Shown piece after piece: positions 62,591-64,000 of a stretch of 64,000 nt of DNA. Numbering within the stretch: position 1 is the stretch's first letter; each line of letters starts with the position of its first letter. A program made the position numbers and the translations under genes. A model generated the notes under the pieces. The model made no database searches. It saw only the letters and a program-made list of their open reading frames with translations, and was not told where the DNA came from. Source of the DNA: Gelidibacter mesophilus DSM 14095 (GTDB lineage: Bacteria > Bacteroidota > Bacteroidia > Flavobacteriales > Flavobacteriaceae); assembly GCF_000423005.1 (NCBI RefSeq), contig NZ_AUHD01000001.1, positions 496,001 through 560,000 of the forward strand, in the 5' to 3' direction.

Positions 62591-64000
62591 CTAGAAACAA
62601 TATTTGTTTTCAGCTTTTACTTTTTCTGCAATCGTTCTACGTAAATCTACAATATCTGGATAGTTTGCATATTTCACAAAACGCTTCAAGCCCATCAACA
62701 ACATACGTTGTTCATCTCCTTCAGCGAATGAAATAATGCTTTCCTTACCATTTTTCTCAACAATAGAAACCGCATTATATAAATACAGCTTAGCCATTGC
62801 TATTTGTATCTCTTGTTCTTTTTCACCAAAACGTTTGGCGTTTTTCTCAGTTCTTAAAATTGTCGATTCAGCCATATAGATTTCAATGAGGATGTCAGAA
62901 GCCGCTAACAATAATTGTTGGTGGCTTTCTAAATCCGGACCAAATTTTTGAACTGCAGAACCTGCTACCATTAAGAAGACTTTCTTAAGCTTAGCAATCA
63001 TTTCTTTTTCTTCTGCAAACAACTCAGAATAATCAGGTGTGTCAAAAGAAGGGATGCCCATCAATTCATCAGCAACAGCCTGAGCCGGGCCCAATAAATC
63101 GACATGGCCTTTCATGGCTTTTTTGACCAACATGCCCACAGAAAGCATTCTATTGATTTCGTTGGTGCCTTCATAAATTCTTGCAATACGCGCATCTCTC
63201 CAAGCAGCTTCCATTGGGGTGTCTTTAGAAAAGCCCATTCCACCAAAAATCTGGATGCCTTCATCAGCGCAGTTTTGAAGATCTTCAGAAACCGCAACTT
63301 TTAAAATGGAACATTCTATGGCATATTCTTCAACACCTTTTAATTCTGCTTCTTGATGGGAGTTCCCAGCAGCATGACGCATGGCAATACGGTCTTCGAT
63401 ATTTTTTGCAGCACGATACGATGCCGATTCATCAGCATACGTATTGGTGGCCATTTCAGCCAACTTCAATTTAATAGCTCCGAAATCTGAAATTCTAGTG
63501 TTGAACTGCTTACGTTCATTAGCGTATTGAATAGCAGTTGTTGTGATTCTTCTTTGTGAATCCAAACAAGCAGCAGCCAATTTAATACGACCAATGTTTA
63601 GTGCATTCATGGCGATTTTAAAACCTTCACCACGACCTGCGAGCATGTTTTCTGCAGGAACAACAGTGTCACTAAAAAACACCTGTCGTGTTGAAGAGGC
63701 ATGAATACCTAATTTTTTTTCTTCTTCACCTAATGTGATCCCATTTTCAGGATCTTGTTCAACAATAAACCCAGTAATGTTTTTGTCATTTTCTATACGG
63801 GCAAAAACAATGAACAAGCTACAGAATCCCGCATTGGAGATCCACATTTTTTGTCCGTTGATTTTATAAGATTTTCCATCTTCAGAAAGTGTCGCCGTTG
63901 TTTTACCGGAATTTGCGTCAGAACCAGCGCCTGGCTCGGTAAGTGCGTAGGCACCAAACCATTCGCCACTCGCTAATTTTGGAACATATTTTTGTTTTTG
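62591..64000 (-). CDS. acyl-CoA dehydrogenase, 5' end outside the window
   Basis: The visible 469 codons run from base 64000 (frame open at the edge) to TAG at 62591. FAD/acyl-CoA-binding motifs are ALTEPGAGSDANSGKTTA (at the edge), NGQKMWISNAGFCSLFIVFA and GIHASSTRQV. The C-terminal domain has NIGRIKLAAACLDSQRR and QIFGGMGFSKDTPMEAAWRD, followed by the IARIYEGTNEINR signature. A C-terminal extension of about 150 residues follows, as in the long acyl-CoA dehydrogenases of this phylum. It oxidises acyl-CoA in beta-oxidation; chain-length preference is not readable. The in-frame ATG at 63847 is internal and not the start. Confidence 0.92.
   Translation of the reverse strand, partial: QKQKYVPKLASGEWFGAYALTEPGAGSDANSGKTTATLSEDGKSYKINGQKMWISNAGFCSLFIVFARIENDKNITGFIVEQDPENGITLGEEEKKLGIHASSTRQVFFSDTVVPAENMLAGRGEGFKIAMNALNIGRIKLAAACLDSQRRITTTAIQYANERKQFNTRISDFGAIKLKLAEMATNTYADESASYRAAKNIEDRIAMRHAAGNSHQEAELKGVEEYAIECSILKVAVSEDLQNCADEGIQIFGGMGFSKDTPMEAAWRDARIARIYEGTNEINRMLSVGMLVKKAMKGHVDLLGPAQAVADELMGIPSFDTPDYSELFAEEKEMIAKLKKVFLMVAGSAVQKFGPDLESHQQLLLAASDILIEIYMAESTILRTEKNAKRFGEKEQEIQIAMAKLYLYNAVSIVEKNGKESIISFAEGDEQRMLLMGLKRFVKYANYPDIVDLRRTIAEKVKAENKYCF

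Overview
The window looks like chromosome from a marine-type member of the Flavobacteriaceae (Bacteroidota). It is AT-rich, genes rarely show a Shine-Dalgarno sequence, and promoters carry the Bacteroidota -7 element TAnnTTTG. Lipoprotein and gliding-clade style secreted proteins are common, and the gene families are typical of the group: fused CcoNO oxidase, Sec-type clade II NosZ, 2TM/LytTR regulators and secreted peptidases. No RNA gene, insertion sequence, prophage or CRISPR array was seen.

Layout. 1-6.5 kb: 2TM proteins, a LytTR response regulator, a LETM1-like protein, small membrane and VOC proteins, and a secreted amidohydrolase. 6.8-15.5 kb: a CPA1 antiporter and a UvrA2-type ABC protein in a gene-poor stretch. 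That stretch also holds two decayed genes (one a DUF6624 family member), an ATA microsatellite and small hypothetical genes. 15.5-17.6 kb: an ECF sigma/anti-sigma pair and a lipoprotein Cu/Zn superoxide dismutase.

17.7-48.8 kb is a continuous low-oxygen and denitrification region. It holds hemN, a universal stress protein, and a nirK operon (NirK-cytochrome c fusion, NirV, HMBD-SCO protein, porin). The nos region follows (cytochrome c, fasciclin protein, nosZ, membrane protein, nosL, nosDFY), then an apparent copper-uptake operon with an OprC/NosA-like TonB receptor. Next come a hemerythrin protein with a histidine-rich 12-TM protein, the di-iron repair protein Ric and an Rrf2 regulator. The complete cbb3 oxidase set ccoS-ccoNO-ccoQ-ccoP-ccoG-ccoH-TauE/SafE and ccoI closes the region, with an fnr-type gene beside it. 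No NO reductase is encoded here.

The region is tied together by operators that can be read directly. A palindrome ATGA-N6-TCAT (FNR-type box) precedes hemN, nirK, the nos operon, the copper operon, ccoS-ccoNO and ccoI. In five of the six, a perfect TAnnTTTG begins exactly 29.5 bp from the box centre. The sixth has a one-mismatch -7 at the same distance. A second palindrome, GGAYAAAATTATCC-like, precedes nirK, nos, ric and the rrf2 gene itself. At nirK and nos the two boxes are 19 bp apart centre to centre, so these two promoters have the same three-part layout. The fnr-type gene itself carries two in-frame stop codons that cut off its DNA-binding domain.

48.8-64 kb: a lipid kinase, an App1-like phosphatase, an S9 peptidase, a VWA/AAA ATPase pair, and secreted M1 and M28 peptidases. 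These are followed by a beta-propeller-DUF6265 fusion, a BlaI repressor with a palindromic operator over its -7 box, a BlaR1-type M56 protein fused to a complete cell-wall amidase, and the 3' part of an acyl-CoA dehydrogenase gene that runs off the window.
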